This document shows positions 7,146 through 14,809 of a stretch of DNA of 18,973 bases, one piece after another; the stretch's first letter is position 1, and every line of letters begins with the position of its first letter. Made by a program: the position numbers and the translations under genes. The notes beneath the pieces are model-generated. The model did no database searches. It was not told where the DNA came from and saw nothing but the letters and a program-made list of their open reading frames with translations. The stretch lies in assembly GCA_019117325.1 (NCBI GenBank), contig DWZY01000352.1:1-18973 (forward strand). The letters run 5' to 3'. The stretch comes from Candidatus Brevibacterium intestinigallinarum (GTDB taxonomy: Bacteria; Actinomycetota; Actinomycetes; Actinomycetales; Brevibacteriaceae).

Positions 7146-7541
7146 ATGCGTCGCATCATCACCTACGGCACCTTCGACCTGCTGCACTACGGGCACATCC
7201 GTCTGCTCCAGCGGTGCAAGGCGCAGGGAGACTACCTGGTCGTCGCGCTGTCGACGGACGAGTTCAACGCGGGCAAGGGCAAGAAGTCCTACTTCAGCTA
7301 CGAGGACCGCAAGAACATGCTCGAGGCGATCCGCTACGTCGATCTCGTCATCCCCGAGGACACGTGGGAGCAGAAGACGACAGACGTCCAGAAGTACCAC
7401 ATCGACGCCTTCGTCATGGGTGACGACTGGACGGGGAAGTTCGACTTCCTGTCTGACCAGTGCGAGGTCATCTACCTCCCGCGAACGCCGGAGATCTCCA
7501 CGACGCAGATCAAGAACGACCTGGGGACCGTGCCCGCCTGA
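7146..7541 (+). CDS. tagD: glycerol-3-phosphate cytidylyltransferase
   Basis: A 131-residue cytidylyltransferase that makes CDP-glycerol from CTP and glycerol 3-phosphate, the donor for the two glycerophosphotransferases in this window. The nucleotidyltransferase signature is intact: TYGTFDLLHYGH with HYGH at residues 14-17, and the C-terminal RTPEISTTQIK (113-123), corresponding to RTxGISTT with Glu in place of Gly at 116. Length agrees with B. subtilis TagD (about 129). The ATG at 7146 has GGGAG a few bases upstream; an in-frame ATG at 7131 would add five residues and is less like the family. It has its own promoter and is followed by a dyad and a second promoter-like -10, so it is probably transcribed alone or with modest read-through into the CDP-alcohol transferase gene. 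Confidence 0.97.
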   Translation: MRRIITYGTFDLLHYGHIRLLQRCKAQGDYLVVALSTDEFNAGKGKKSYFSYEDRKNMLEAIRYVDLVIPEDTWEQKTTDVQKYHIDAFVMGDDWTGKFDFLSDQCEVIYLPRTPEISTTQIKNDLGTVPA

Positions 7542-7575
7542 GTGGAGATCCGGGCTGGTGCCCGGTGCTTGAGAG

Positions 7576-7612
7576 TCACCTGCATGTGCTTCAGGTGAAC
7601 AGCCGGTAAAAT
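7576..7612 (+). promoter_or_regulatory. dyad and -10 element upstream of the CDP-alcohol transferase gene
   Basis: A perfect 7-bp inverted repeat, TCACCTG (7576-7582) and CAGGTGA (7592-7598) with a 9-base loop, is followed by TAAAAT (7607-7612), a strong -10. The expected -35 falls inside the dyad and is not consensus. The dyad may therefore be an operator or activator site; alternatively it is a weak terminator for tagD. Transcription would start near 7619 with a leader of about 78 bases. Confidence 0.45.
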
Positions 7613-7696
7613 CAGGTTGTCAGCAGGCTGGCCGGACGACCTGGGCAAGCGCGGGTCCGCCCCGCATCATGAGGCTGCTGGAGAGGAGTGTGTGCG

Positions 7697-8515
7697 ATGT
7701 CGATCGACTCTCGCTCACCCTCGCCCACGCTCGATGAGCTGCGTGCTGTTGCTCAGCCGCCGCACGTGCGAGCGCGGAAGAACGCCGAGCACTGGACCGC
7801 TGAGCTCTACCTCCGCCACATCTCGATCTATCTCACTGCCCTCCTGGTGCGGACGCCCATCACGGCCAACGGTGTCACGTGGCTGATGATCGTCTCTGGC
7901 TGGGCCATCGCAGCGTCGTTGTTCATCCCCGGCATCGTGGGAGCGATCCTGGCGCTCTTCTTCTCACAGCTGCAGCTCTACTTCGACTGCTGCGACGGGG
8001 AAGTAGCGCGGTGGCGGGGCACCAGCAGTGCCATGGGGGTCTTCCTCGACAAGGTCGGTCACTACACGACAGAGGGAGCCGTGGCGATTGCCCTCGGATT
8101 CCGTGCAGTCAGTGATCTCTCGCTGCTGCGGACGGACCCTGGAGGCTCCTACCCGTACGTTGTTGCCGGGCTGGCACTGGGCTGCCTGGTCCTCTTCAAC
8201 AAGGCGCTCAACGACATGGTGCATGTCTCCCGCGCGTTCAACGGACTGGACCGTCTGCCGGACACGGCAGAGGCGACCGCTGTCCATGCCGGCCCCGTGG
8301 CGACGCTCAAGAGGATCGCTCGCTTCGTCCCGTTCCACCGCCTCTACCATTCCGTGGAGATGTCGATCCTCGCGGTTGTCGCCGCAATCGTGGGCATCGT
8401 CGCCGGTGTGGGGATCCAGGCAGACCGTGTGCTGGTCATCGGGCTCGCAGTGCTGTGCGCGGTCTCCGTCGTCGGGCACTTCGTCGCGATCGTCGCGTCC
8501 AGGAGACTCTCATGA
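7697..8515 (+). CDS. CDP-alcohol phosphatidyltransferase family membrane protein
   Basis: A 272-residue integral membrane enzyme that should transfer a phospho-alcohol or phosphatidyl group from a CDP-linked donor. The family motif DxxDGxxAR-x8-GxxxDxxxD appears as D97-C-C-D100-G101 with A104/R105, G114 and D118, but the last Asp, the proposed base, is His122 (DKVGHYTTE). Hydrophobic helices are visible at about 60-95, 125-140, 155-170 and 225-270. The ATG at 7697 has GGAG eight bases upstream; a GTG at 7688 would overlap that site. The stop overlaps the next start as ATGA, so it is coupled to the GT2 gene. Beside tagD and glycerophosphotransferases it more probably serves wall-polymer or glycolipid-anchor synthesis than bulk phospholipid synthesis, but the substrate is unknown. 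Confidence 0.88.
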   Translation: MSIDSRSPSPTLDELRAVAQPPHVRARKNAEHWTAELYLRHISIYLTALLVRTPITANGVTWLMIVSGWAIAASLFIPGIVGAILALFFSQLQLYFDCCDGEVARWRGTSSAMGVFLDKVGHYTTEGAVAIALGFRAVSDLSLLRTDPGGSYPYVVAGLALGCLVLFNKALNDMVHVSRAFNGLDRLPDTAEATAVHAGPVATLKRIARFVPFHRLYHSVEMSILAVVAAIVGIVAGVGIQADRVLVIGLAVLCAVSVVGHFVAIVASRRLS

Positions 8516-9720
8516 GTGATCCTCGACGGAACCGGCGTCTGTTGACCACGGACCCGACCCGCGCGCACCAGGGACCGCAGAACGACGGCCCGTTCGACCT
8601 GCCCGACCACCCTGCCGCGTGGGACCGGTATGCACATCTGCGCCGCGACGCCCACGTCCTGGACGTGGGGCGGTCGACCGATGGGTCGCAGACCTTCGAA
8701 CTCGTTCCGCCGACCGCACCTGACGAGACCGGTCGACCACCGCGACGCTCGGCTCCCGCGGACACCGCTCGGAACACCCCTCGCGACGCTCGCTCCGACG
8801 CGCCTGCCGCGCCGCCCGTAGAAGTCCGCCCTGCGACCTCGCGGCGGTACGGCTTCGGCGTCGTCGTCCTCACGCAGGGCGATCGCCCCGATGAGCTGCG
8901 CCGCGGCCTCGAATCCCTGCTGGCCCAGCGGGGCGTTGACCTCGATGTCATCTGCGTGGGCAACGGGTGGGAGCCCGCCGGGCTGCCCGACGGGGTCCGC
9001 TCTCTCGCGCTGCCGGACAACCTCGGGATCCCCGCGGGGCGCAATGAGGGCGTCCCTCACGTGAAGGGGGAGTTCCTCTTCTTCCTCGACGACGACGCGT
9101 GGCTGCCGGACGACACGACGCTCTTGCGGATGGCACAGCTCATGCGGACCCAGCCGCGCATCGGCCTCGTGCAGCCGCGGGTCGTGGACCCCTCACGCGA
9201 TGATGCACCCAGGCGATGGATCCCACGACTGAGGAAGGGCTCGGCAGAGCATTCCTCCACGGTCTTCTCCGTGTGGGAGGGAGCGGTCGGGCTGCAGCGG
9301 CGCGCCTTCGACGAATGCGGGGGATGGCCCGCACCGTTCTGGTATGCCCACGAGGGAATCGAGCTCGCCTGGAGGGTGTGGGATGCGGGCTACCAGGTCT
9401 GGTACATGGGAGACCTGACCGTTGCTCATCCCGTCATCGACCCCAAGCGGCATGACGAGTACTTCTTCATGAACGCGCGGAACAGGGTGTGGCTGGCGCG
9501 CCGGAACCTGCCGTTCCCCTTCAGCTGGGCCTACGTGGGGTCGTGGACACTCGTGCAGACCGTGCGGTGGGGCCGGAAGCCCGACCATCTGCGACCGTGG
9601 TTCGACGGGTGGCGCGCGGGCTGGCGCGAGGACCCCTGGGGCGAGGACGAGCCGCGTCGGAAGCTGTCCGGCCGAGGGCTGCTGGCGATGTCCGTGAACG
9701 GACGGCCGCCCGTCGTCTGA
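8512..9720 (+). CDS. family 2 glycosyltransferase with long N-terminal extension
   Basis: A 402-residue GT-A-fold glycosyltransferase. The start ATG at 8512 overlaps the preceding stop by four bases and has AGGAGA upstream. Residues 1-110 are an unusual extension, hydrophilic and, from about 65 to 110, rich in Pro, Arg and Ala, probably disordered. The catalytic domain begins at about 113 (YGFGVVVLTQGDRPDEL), carries the metal-binding D193-D194-D195 in FLFFLDDDAWL, and has the acceptor-side motif HEGIELAWRVWDAGY (E284 the likely base region). The middle DNLGIPAGRNEG is typical of rhamnosyl- or galactofuranosyltransferase-like GT2 enzymes. The sugar is not determinable. It is coupled to the CDP-alcohol transferase, so it may act on a lipid-linked product of that enzyme or on the teichoic chain. 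Confidence 0.92.
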   Translation: MSDPRRNRRLLTTDPTRAHQGPQNDGPFDLPDHPAAWDRYAHLRRDAHVLDVGRSTDGSQTFELVPPTAPDETGRPPRRSAPADTARNTPRDARSDAPAAPPVEVRPATSRRYGFGVVVLTQGDRPDELRRGLESLLAQRGVDLDVICVGNGWEPAGLPDGVRSLALPDNLGIPAGRNEGVPHVKGEFLFFLDDDAWLPDDTTLLRMAQLMRTQPRIGLVQPRVVDPSRDDAPRRWIPRLRKGSAEHSSTVFSVWEGAVGLQRRAFDECGGWPAPFWYAHEGIELAWRVWDAGYQVWYMGDLTVAHPVIDPKRHDEYFFMNARNRVWLARRNLPFPFSWAYVGSWTLVQTVRWGRKPDHLRPWFDGWRAGWREDPWGEDEPRRKLSGRGLLAMSVNGRPPVV

Positions 9721-9728
9721 TCCACGCT

Positions 9729-9768
9729 GTCTGCTGGTGCGGTGTGACTGCGGACAGCACCAGTAGAC
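9729..9768. terminator. bidirectional hairpin terminator between convergent genes
   Basis: GTCTGCTGGTGC (9729-9740) pairs with GCACCAGTAGAC (9757-9768) over 12 bp with a single G-T wobble and a 16-base loop. It lies between the convergent ends of the GT2 gene (stop 9720) and the pyruvyl transferase gene (stop 9793). It has no T-run on either side, as is usual for this type of genome. Confidence 0.65.
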
Positions 9769-9792
9769 ATCCGTGATGGAGTCCTGAGGGTC

Positions 9793-11271
9793 TTATCGCC
9801 GTAGACGGGAGGCTGCCTGCGAGCCGACCCGCTTGACGAGGCGCTTCGCCCGTCCCGCCATGCCGCGCGGCGTGCGTGAAGCCGCTAGTCGTTCAGCGGC
9901 ACGAGCCTTCTTCTGCGCAGCGTCCCGCTGAGCCTGGAGGTCCTTCTTCTCGTCCTTGAGCTTCGCGATCTCCGACCGCAGTCGCTTGATCGCGTCCTTC
10001 TGCTTCACAGTCTTCTCGCGTGCGATGTCGTGGCCCACCGTGAGGCGCTCGCGGATCTCGTCCAGGTCAGAGAGCGCGGTGATCGGGGCGATCGGCCCCG
10101 GCAGCTGCCGCTCGCTGAGACGATGGTCGAACGGCAGCTCCGTCTCCGCCTCCCGGTAGGAGTGCGTGATCGAGTTCTCGTCGAGGAAGGAGACATACCG
10201 ATCGAAGTTCTCCGCGTGATACCTCTCCGGCTCGTGGAAGTCGACACCCTCGACGAGGTCTGCGAGTCGTGCGTCCGGGTCGACATCGGCCGCGAACATG
10301 CGCGGCAGGTGGTGGTACTCCGCGAGCTCCGTGAGGCGGGAGCCGTACATGAGCGTGAGGGACGGGGTCCCGGCGTGCGTCGGCAGGATGTTCCCGTGGA
10401 TCCGCGTTCCGATCGACAGGTCGAACTCGCGCATGTCAGAGATCCACGAGGGCGCATCCAGGTAGAACCGGAGGTTTCCGGTGCGGAACGGCGTGTGGGC
10501 CAAGGAGTTCGGGTAGTTGTCGACGGTATCGCGGAACGGATTGGCGGTGACGTCCACCATCCCGGAATACAGCTTGGAGAAGTCGCCGAAGTCCTGGGGG
10601 ATGTAGGTCGCGTCAGGGAACGACTCCGGCAGCTTCGTGAGGAAGGCGAGTGCCTCCTGCGGTGCCTTGGGCGTCATGTTGTACGCGATCTTCAGATCAG
10701 GTCGGTACTCGAACGGGCGGATCGACAGTTCCCGGCCCAGGTTGTACAGGGTCGGATCTCCGATGACGCGGAAGTGCCGATCCTCTGTGAATCCCAGCGA
10801 TTCGAGGTACCGTCCGGTGATCTCACCCCGGAGCCCGATGAGTGAGGACCTCTCGAGCACGGCCTCGACGAACTGCTTCGCCACAGAATCGAAGGGCTTG
10901 GGGGAATCGAACGTGTCGTCGAGAGCGAATGCTCCACCGATCCCCACGACGACCACGGGGATCGTGAGGCGCTCGATGAACCGGGTCATCCGGGTCATCT
11001 CGCCCTTGAAATGACCGCCGAAGTCATTCGCCATCGGCAGGATGTACGCGTCGTACTGCTCGTTGATCTCTTCCGGTTCGGGAAGACGGGCTCCGTACCA
11101 GTCGGAGTCGACGGCGGTGGTGTCCGACATGAGGTTCCGGAACAGGCCGAAGGGGAACGCGACGTTACCGCTGTTGTTGTGGTAAGCGTTCAGCCGCCAT
11201 GCCTCGCCCGGGTCGACGTCGTCCAGGGGCGACGGGGTGGCCCGGATGAGGATTCTGCCCGTTGAAGTCAA
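9793..11271 (-). CDS. polysaccharide pyruvyl transferase family protein with coiled-coil tail
   Basis: This protein should place a pyruvate ketal on a sugar of a cell-surface polymer, using phosphoenolpyruvate (CsaB/PS_pyruv_trans family). The diagnostic motif GTRIHG is at residues 288-293 near the end of the catalytic domain; other family-like parts are YHNNSGNVAF (30-39), VVVGIGGAFAL (108-117) and RVIGDPTLYNLG (168-179). A charged coiled coil follows at about 405-465 and the last 28 residues are very basic (RAKRLVKRV). I chose the TTG at 11271 (492 residues). A GTG at 11328 would add 19 residues whose third codon positions are less GC-rich than the gene and whose content (RQRRAAGPPAA) looks untranslated. 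Neither start has a good ribosome site. It converges on the GT2 gene and is divergent from the GT4 gene. Confidence 0.88.
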   Translation of the reverse strand: MTSTGRILIRATPSPLDDVDPGEAWRLNAYHNNSGNVAFPFGLFRNLMSDTTAVDSDWYGARLPEPEEINEQYDAYILPMANDFGGHFKGEMTRMTRFIERLTIPVVVVGIGGAFALDDTFDSPKPFDSVAKQFVEAVLERSSLIGLRGEITGRYLESLGFTEDRHFRVIGDPTLYNLGRELSIRPFEYRPDLKIAYNMTPKAPQEALAFLTKLPESFPDATYIPQDFGDFSKLYSGMVDVTANPFRDTVDNYPNSLAHTPFRTGNLRFYLDAPSWISDMREFDLSIGTRIHGNILPTHAGTPSLTLMYGSRLTELAEYHHLPRMFAADVDPDARLADLVEGVDFHEPERYHAENFDRYVSFLDENSITHSYREAETELPFDHRLSERQLPGPIAPITALSDLDEIRERLTVGHDIAREKTVKQKDAIKRLRSEIAKLKDEKKDLQAQRDAAQKKARAAERLAASRTPRGMAGRAKRLVKRVGSQAASRLRR

Positions 11272-11489
11272 TGTCTCAAGCCTGTCTGTCTCAGCTGCCG
11301 GAGGGCCCGCAGCGCGGCGCTGCCGCACCTCTCAGTCGCACGTACTGTGAGGGCCGGAGCGGTCGCGATGTACCCTGGTCGAGCTTAACCGATCGGCCCA
11401 CCGGTACGTCGGGCAGGAATGCGTGATGACGCGGCGGCGAGCCCCAACCAGCGGTGCCCGGTGCCGGGCGCGCACACGAAGGAGGCGGG
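11272..11489. other. divergent intergenic region without clear signals
   Basis: This gap of about 218 bases separates the pyruvyl transferase and GT4 starts. I see an AT-richer patch at 11384-11390, an 8-bp palindrome CCGATCGG (11389-11396) and a TACTGT that could be a rightward -10 (11343-11348), but no -35/-10 pair with good spacing for either gene. The strong AAGGAGG at 11479-11485 is the ribosome site of the GT4 gene. Confidence 0.3.
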
Positions 11490-13400
11490 GTGGTCCCACA
11501 GAATCCTCTGACAAGGATGGCGCGGCTGCTTGGCAGGAATGACCGCACGAGCACGACGCCCGCTCCTCCCGCGATCGCCTTCCCCGACTGTCGCATCGTT
11601 GCGATGACATGGACCATTCCGGAGGACTTCGGAGGTCTCACGAGTGTGCTGCTGCGACGATCGACGATGATCTCCGAGCTGGGTGCGCGAGACGTGCCGA
11701 TCCTCACCTTCAGCTCATCCCTCGACGTGAAGAGCAAAACGAACGAGCTGCGTGCGATGGGAAAGCTGGGCGCACGCGTGCATCTCCGCAACTGCTGGGC
11801 AGAGATCGCGACGATGCGCCGGTCGCAGCTGCGCGCATTCGCGCACGCGGCCGAGCCGGCGCCGGAACAGGTCCCCCATGAGATGGAGCTCGCGGTCGGG
11901 TCCGACGACGACCATATGCGCACAATGGTCTCTGCGGACGGCTCCGTCCGCATCACCGAGCACAAGCGTCCGAACGGATCCGTGGTCGTGAGGGATGAGC
12001 GGAAGCTGAAGAGCGGACGCGGGCTGGTCCTCCTCGATCATCGCGGCAGGGAGCTGGGGCACTGGCCGCGTGCGCGTGACCTCTACTTCGCCTGGGTCGA
12101 TCATGTCGTCGGCTCCGATCCGACGATCATCCTCAACGACTCGAAGTACGTGGGGTCGTTCCTCCACCACTACCGGCGGCCGAACGTCCGCACGGCGCAG
12201 GTCTTCCACAACCCGCACCTCAAGGAGAACGCGACCTCTCCCTACGGCCCCTTCACGGTGTCTCGTGCTCCGATCCTCTTCGAGCACGAGCAGTTCGACG
12301 GACTCGCGTTCCTGACGGAACGCCAGAAGGACGATTTCTCCGCAGTCTTCCCGCGCAGGGGGCACACCTTCGTCGTGCCCAACTCGCGCGAGATCGCCCA
12401 GGAACTGCCGGACGTCGAGAGTCCCCGCGACCCCGGCGGCGGCATCATGCTGGCTCGCCTGAGCACCCAGAAGCAGGTCGACCACACCATCCGCGCCTTC
12501 GCACTGCTGGAGCAGCATACGCCGGAACTGGCCGCTCGTGTCGATGTCTACGGCTCAGGACCATTGGAGGAGGAACTCGCTGCGCTCATCGACGAGGAAG
12601 GAGCGTCGGGACGCATCACGCTGCGAGGATACGACCCCGCCGCATCGGATCGTCTCACCACGGCATCCTTCCTGGTCCTGAGCAGCCGGTACGAAGGGCT
12701 GCCGCTGGTGCTCGTCGAAGCGATGGCTGCCGGCTGCATCCCGATCGCCTACGACATCCGCTATGGACCGGGCGATGTCATCTCAGACGGCGTCGATGGC
12801 TTCGTGGTGCCTGCGGGAGACCCCGAGGCGCTGGCTGATGCCATCCGTCGCTTCGTCACGATGAGCGAGTCCGAACGGGTGGCCATGCGGCGTGCGGCAC
12901 AGCAGAAGGCGCGGCGCTTCGACGACCTGAGCGTCACGCGCATGTGGGCAGATGCCTTCACGACGCTCATGGAGCCGCAGCCGGACCCACCCCAGCTCGG
13001 CAGTGCCGCTGAGGTGTCGCGCGCTGCTTTCGTGAGCGGATCGGAACCCGGACTCGAACTGCAGGGGACCGCCACCGGTGCGTGGTCGACCGAGCCGGGG
13101 GCGGTCCGATTGCGCGTCGCGTCCCGTGACAAGAAGTACGGCTTCGAGATGCCCGTGGACACGCGGCCCGACTCCGACAGCATGAGCTTCTCTGTCCTGG
13201 TGCCGGAGGAGCGGTTGGATCCCGATGCCCGGTGCACGTACGACTTCTGGCTCACGACTGCGGGTTCGTCGCAGAAGAAGCGGTTGGCGGTCGACGCTGG
13301 CGCACTGGACCCCGCCACTGAGCGCGGGGTGCGTGGACGTGCGCGGATCTACGCGACCGTGCACGGGAACCTGAGCATCGAGGTCGACGCGACCTCGTGA
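11490..13400 (+). CDS. GT4 glycosyltransferase resembling TagE/TarM (polyol-phosphate glycosyltransferase)
   Basis: A 636-residue GT-B enzyme. The GTG at 11490 follows AAGGAGG by four bases. The N-terminal half (about 35-300) contains a beta-rich insertion (about 135-195, with DGSVRITEHKRPNG and VLLDHRGRELGHW) like that of TagE, TarM and Gtf-type enzymes. The C-terminal Rossmann domain (about 315-480) has the donor-binding LARLSTQKQVDHTIRAF, YGSGPLEEEL, and the retaining EX7E motif E402-E410 in YEGLPLVLVE. It is followed by DIRYGPGDVISDGVDG, a segment characteristic of TagE/GtfA-like proteins. The predicted role is alpha-glycosylation of poly(glycerol phosphate). Residues about 500-636 form an extra beta-rich C-terminal domain that I do not recognise. 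It is convergent with the second glycerophosphotransferase, whose stop is 13 bases away. Confidence 0.92.
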   Translation: MVPQNPLTRMARLLGRNDRTSTTPAPPAIAFPDCRIVAMTWTIPEDFGGLTSVLLRRSTMISELGARDVPILTFSSSLDVKSKTNELRAMGKLGARVHLRNCWAEIATMRRSQLRAFAHAAEPAPEQVPHEMELAVGSDDDHMRTMVSADGSVRITEHKRPNGSVVVRDERKLKSGRGLVLLDHRGRELGHWPRARDLYFAWVDHVVGSDPTIILNDSKYVGSFLHHYRRPNVRTAQVFHNPHLKENATSPYGPFTVSRAPILFEHEQFDGLAFLTERQKDDFSAVFPRRGHTFVVPNSREIAQELPDVESPRDPGGGIMLARLSTQKQVDHTIRAFALLEQHTPELAARVDVYGSGPLEEELAALIDEEGASGRITLRGYDPAASDRLTTASFLVLSSRYEGLPLVLVEAMAAGCIPIAYDIRYGPGDVISDGVDGFVVPAGDPEALADAIRRFVTMSESERVAMRRAAQQKARRFDDLSVTRMWADAFTTLMEPQPDPPQLGSAAEVSRAAFVSGSEPGLELQGTATGAWSTEPGAVRLRVASRDKKYGFEMPVDTRPDSDSMSFSVLVPEERLDPDARCTYDFWLTTAGSSQKKRLAVDAGALDPATERGVRGRARIYATVHGNLSIEVDATS

Positions 13401-13413
13401 GTGCCCCCGCGTG

Positions 13414-14670
13414 TCAGTCGGACGCCTCCATGTTGCTGGCCTGACGCGTGAAGACTGCGAGCTTCTGCTGGCGCTCTGTGATGAGTCGCGTGATCGTGCT
13501 GAGGAACGCTGTGGTGGACGTGCCCACTTCACCGTCACCGAAGTAGAACGTCCGCATCTGCGCACGAGCATCCGTGTGCTCATCCGATTCGAGCTGGGTA
13601 CGGATGAGGTCGCCGATCTGCTCGCGAGAATTCTCATCGATCACGGCGGTGCTCCTGCTGATGGGCGCGTCGGCATGCAGCTTCGCAGGGTCGGTCCGGC
13701 GGTCTGTGAGGATGAGTGGCCGGTCTGGCTGGAGGTAGAGGAAGTCGAGTCCGACGCTGGAGATGTCGGTGACGAGGAGGTCGACGTCAGCGAACATCGC
13801 GAGGATGTCTCCCTGCATCTTCACTGCGTGCGGTTCGCCCGCAGCGGTGATGAGCTCACGGATCCGCGCGTCCGCATCCGCGATCGTCTCATCCGCTGAC
13901 TCCTCCACCCGGGGATGGGGCTTGTAGATCACGCGTGCGTTGGGAACGGCCAGCATGGCCCTTACGATGTCGACGCCGAAGCGATCGATGGAGGTGTAGT
14001 TGTTCTCGTCGTTCTCGCCCTCCCACGTGGGTGCGTACATGAGAGTGCGGCGTGTGCTGGGAACGAGCTCCCGCTCGCGCGCGATGTCGAGCTGTGGCCG
14101 GCCCACTGCGATGAGCTTCGACTCGTCGAAATCCAGCAGTGCGGCGCGATGGCGCTCCAGCGCGGCCTGCCCGGCGATGAGCGTCTTGTCGTAGGCCTTC
14201 GCCTGATTCGACACCATGCTGATCTTGTCGCTCTCGCCATGATTCACATGGACGTGGACCATCGGTGCATAGGAGAGCGACTGGAAGTTCGTGACGCCGT
14301 TGTTCACGTAGATCGCCAGCATGTAGTTGTTCTCGAAGTAGAGCGTCGCGAGGTCCTCGAAGCGGCGCACGAACACCATGGGCAGTCGTGTCGTGCCCTT
14401 GACCTCGCGCAGGGCTCCCAGCTTCCTGAAGACCAGGAGGACTCGGTGCTCCTCGTTCAGCCGCTCGAGGACCGGCAGCCATTGGGTGAGCTGATACGTC
14501 TTCTCTGCGTTATCGCCGAAGTACACGATGACCTCGGCGGGGACGGAGACGCCGTGGAGTTCATGACCTGCGGGGAGTCCGCGAGCCCGGCCGCGGATCC
14601 ACGTGCTCGTCGCCTTCCATGCAGAGGACCTCACCAGCGCCTGTGCCTGCTCCCGCATCCACGCCTTCAT
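13414..14670 (-). CDS. CDP-glycerol glycerophosphotransferase family protein
   Basis: A 418-residue TagB/TagF-type enzyme and paralogue of the gene at 5713. The catalytic-type histidines are H144 in VNHGESDKISMVSN and H252 in YKPHPR; the GRPQLD (190-195), APTWEGEN (213-220) and TDISSVGLDFLYLQPDRP (301-318) blocks are all present, so it should be active. The ATG at 14670 has an AGAGGA ribosome site 5 bases upstream, and a TACAGT -10 lies at 14711-14706. No membrane helix is seen; the basic N-terminus (about 1-31) may bind the membrane as in TagF. With two such enzymes of about 420 residues, one may prime and one extend the chain, or they may act on different linkages; the sequence does not decide. 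Confidence 0.94.
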   Translation of the reverse strand: MKAWMREQAQALVRSSAWKATSTWIRGRARGLPAGHELHGVSVPAEVIVYFGDNAEKTYQLTQWLPVLERLNEEHRVLLVFRKLGALREVKGTTRLPMVFVRRFEDLATLYFENNYMLAIYVNNGVTNFQSLSYAPMVHVHVNHGESDKISMVSNQAKAYDKTLIAGQAALERHRAALLDFDESKLIAVGRPQLDIARERELVPSTRRTLMYAPTWEGENDENNYTSIDRFGVDIVRAMLAVPNARVIYKPHPRVEESADETIADADARIRELITAAGEPHAVKMQGDILAMFADVDLLVTDISSVGLDFLYLQPDRPLILTDRRTDPAKLHADAPISRSTAVIDENSREQIGDLIRTQLESDEHTDARAQMRTFYFGDGEVGTSTTAFLSTITRLITERQQKLAVFTRQASNMEASD

Positions 14671-14705
14671 TCCGGTCCTCTCCCTGGTTCCACCGTGCGT
14701 GAACT

Positions 14706-14711
14706 ACTGTA
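14706..14711 (-). promoter_or_regulatory. -10 element of the second glycerophosphotransferase gene
   Basis: On the minus strand TACAGT is preceded, 18 bases upstream, by TGCACA, a four-of-six match to the -35 consensus. Transcription would begin near 14699, leaving a leader of about 29 bases with a GGGAGAGGA ribosome site. The gene is thus probably independent of the 2TM-NUDIX gene that ends at 14810. Confidence 0.4.
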
Positions 14712-14809
14712 GTGATGCGAGCGGACGCGTGTGCAGAAGTCGACCGCTGATCGCGTCAGACTATCCCGGCGGAGCGGGTTGCGTCGGCTCTCACCACGCT
14801 GAGGACGCC

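Noticed and set aside
11272..11328. GTG start at 11328 for the pyruvyl transferase
   Set aside because: The 19 extra codons have lower GC at third positions than the gene, no ribosome site at a proper distance, and an Arg/Pro/Ala-rich content. It stays possible, since the TTG at 11271 also lacks a good ribosome site.
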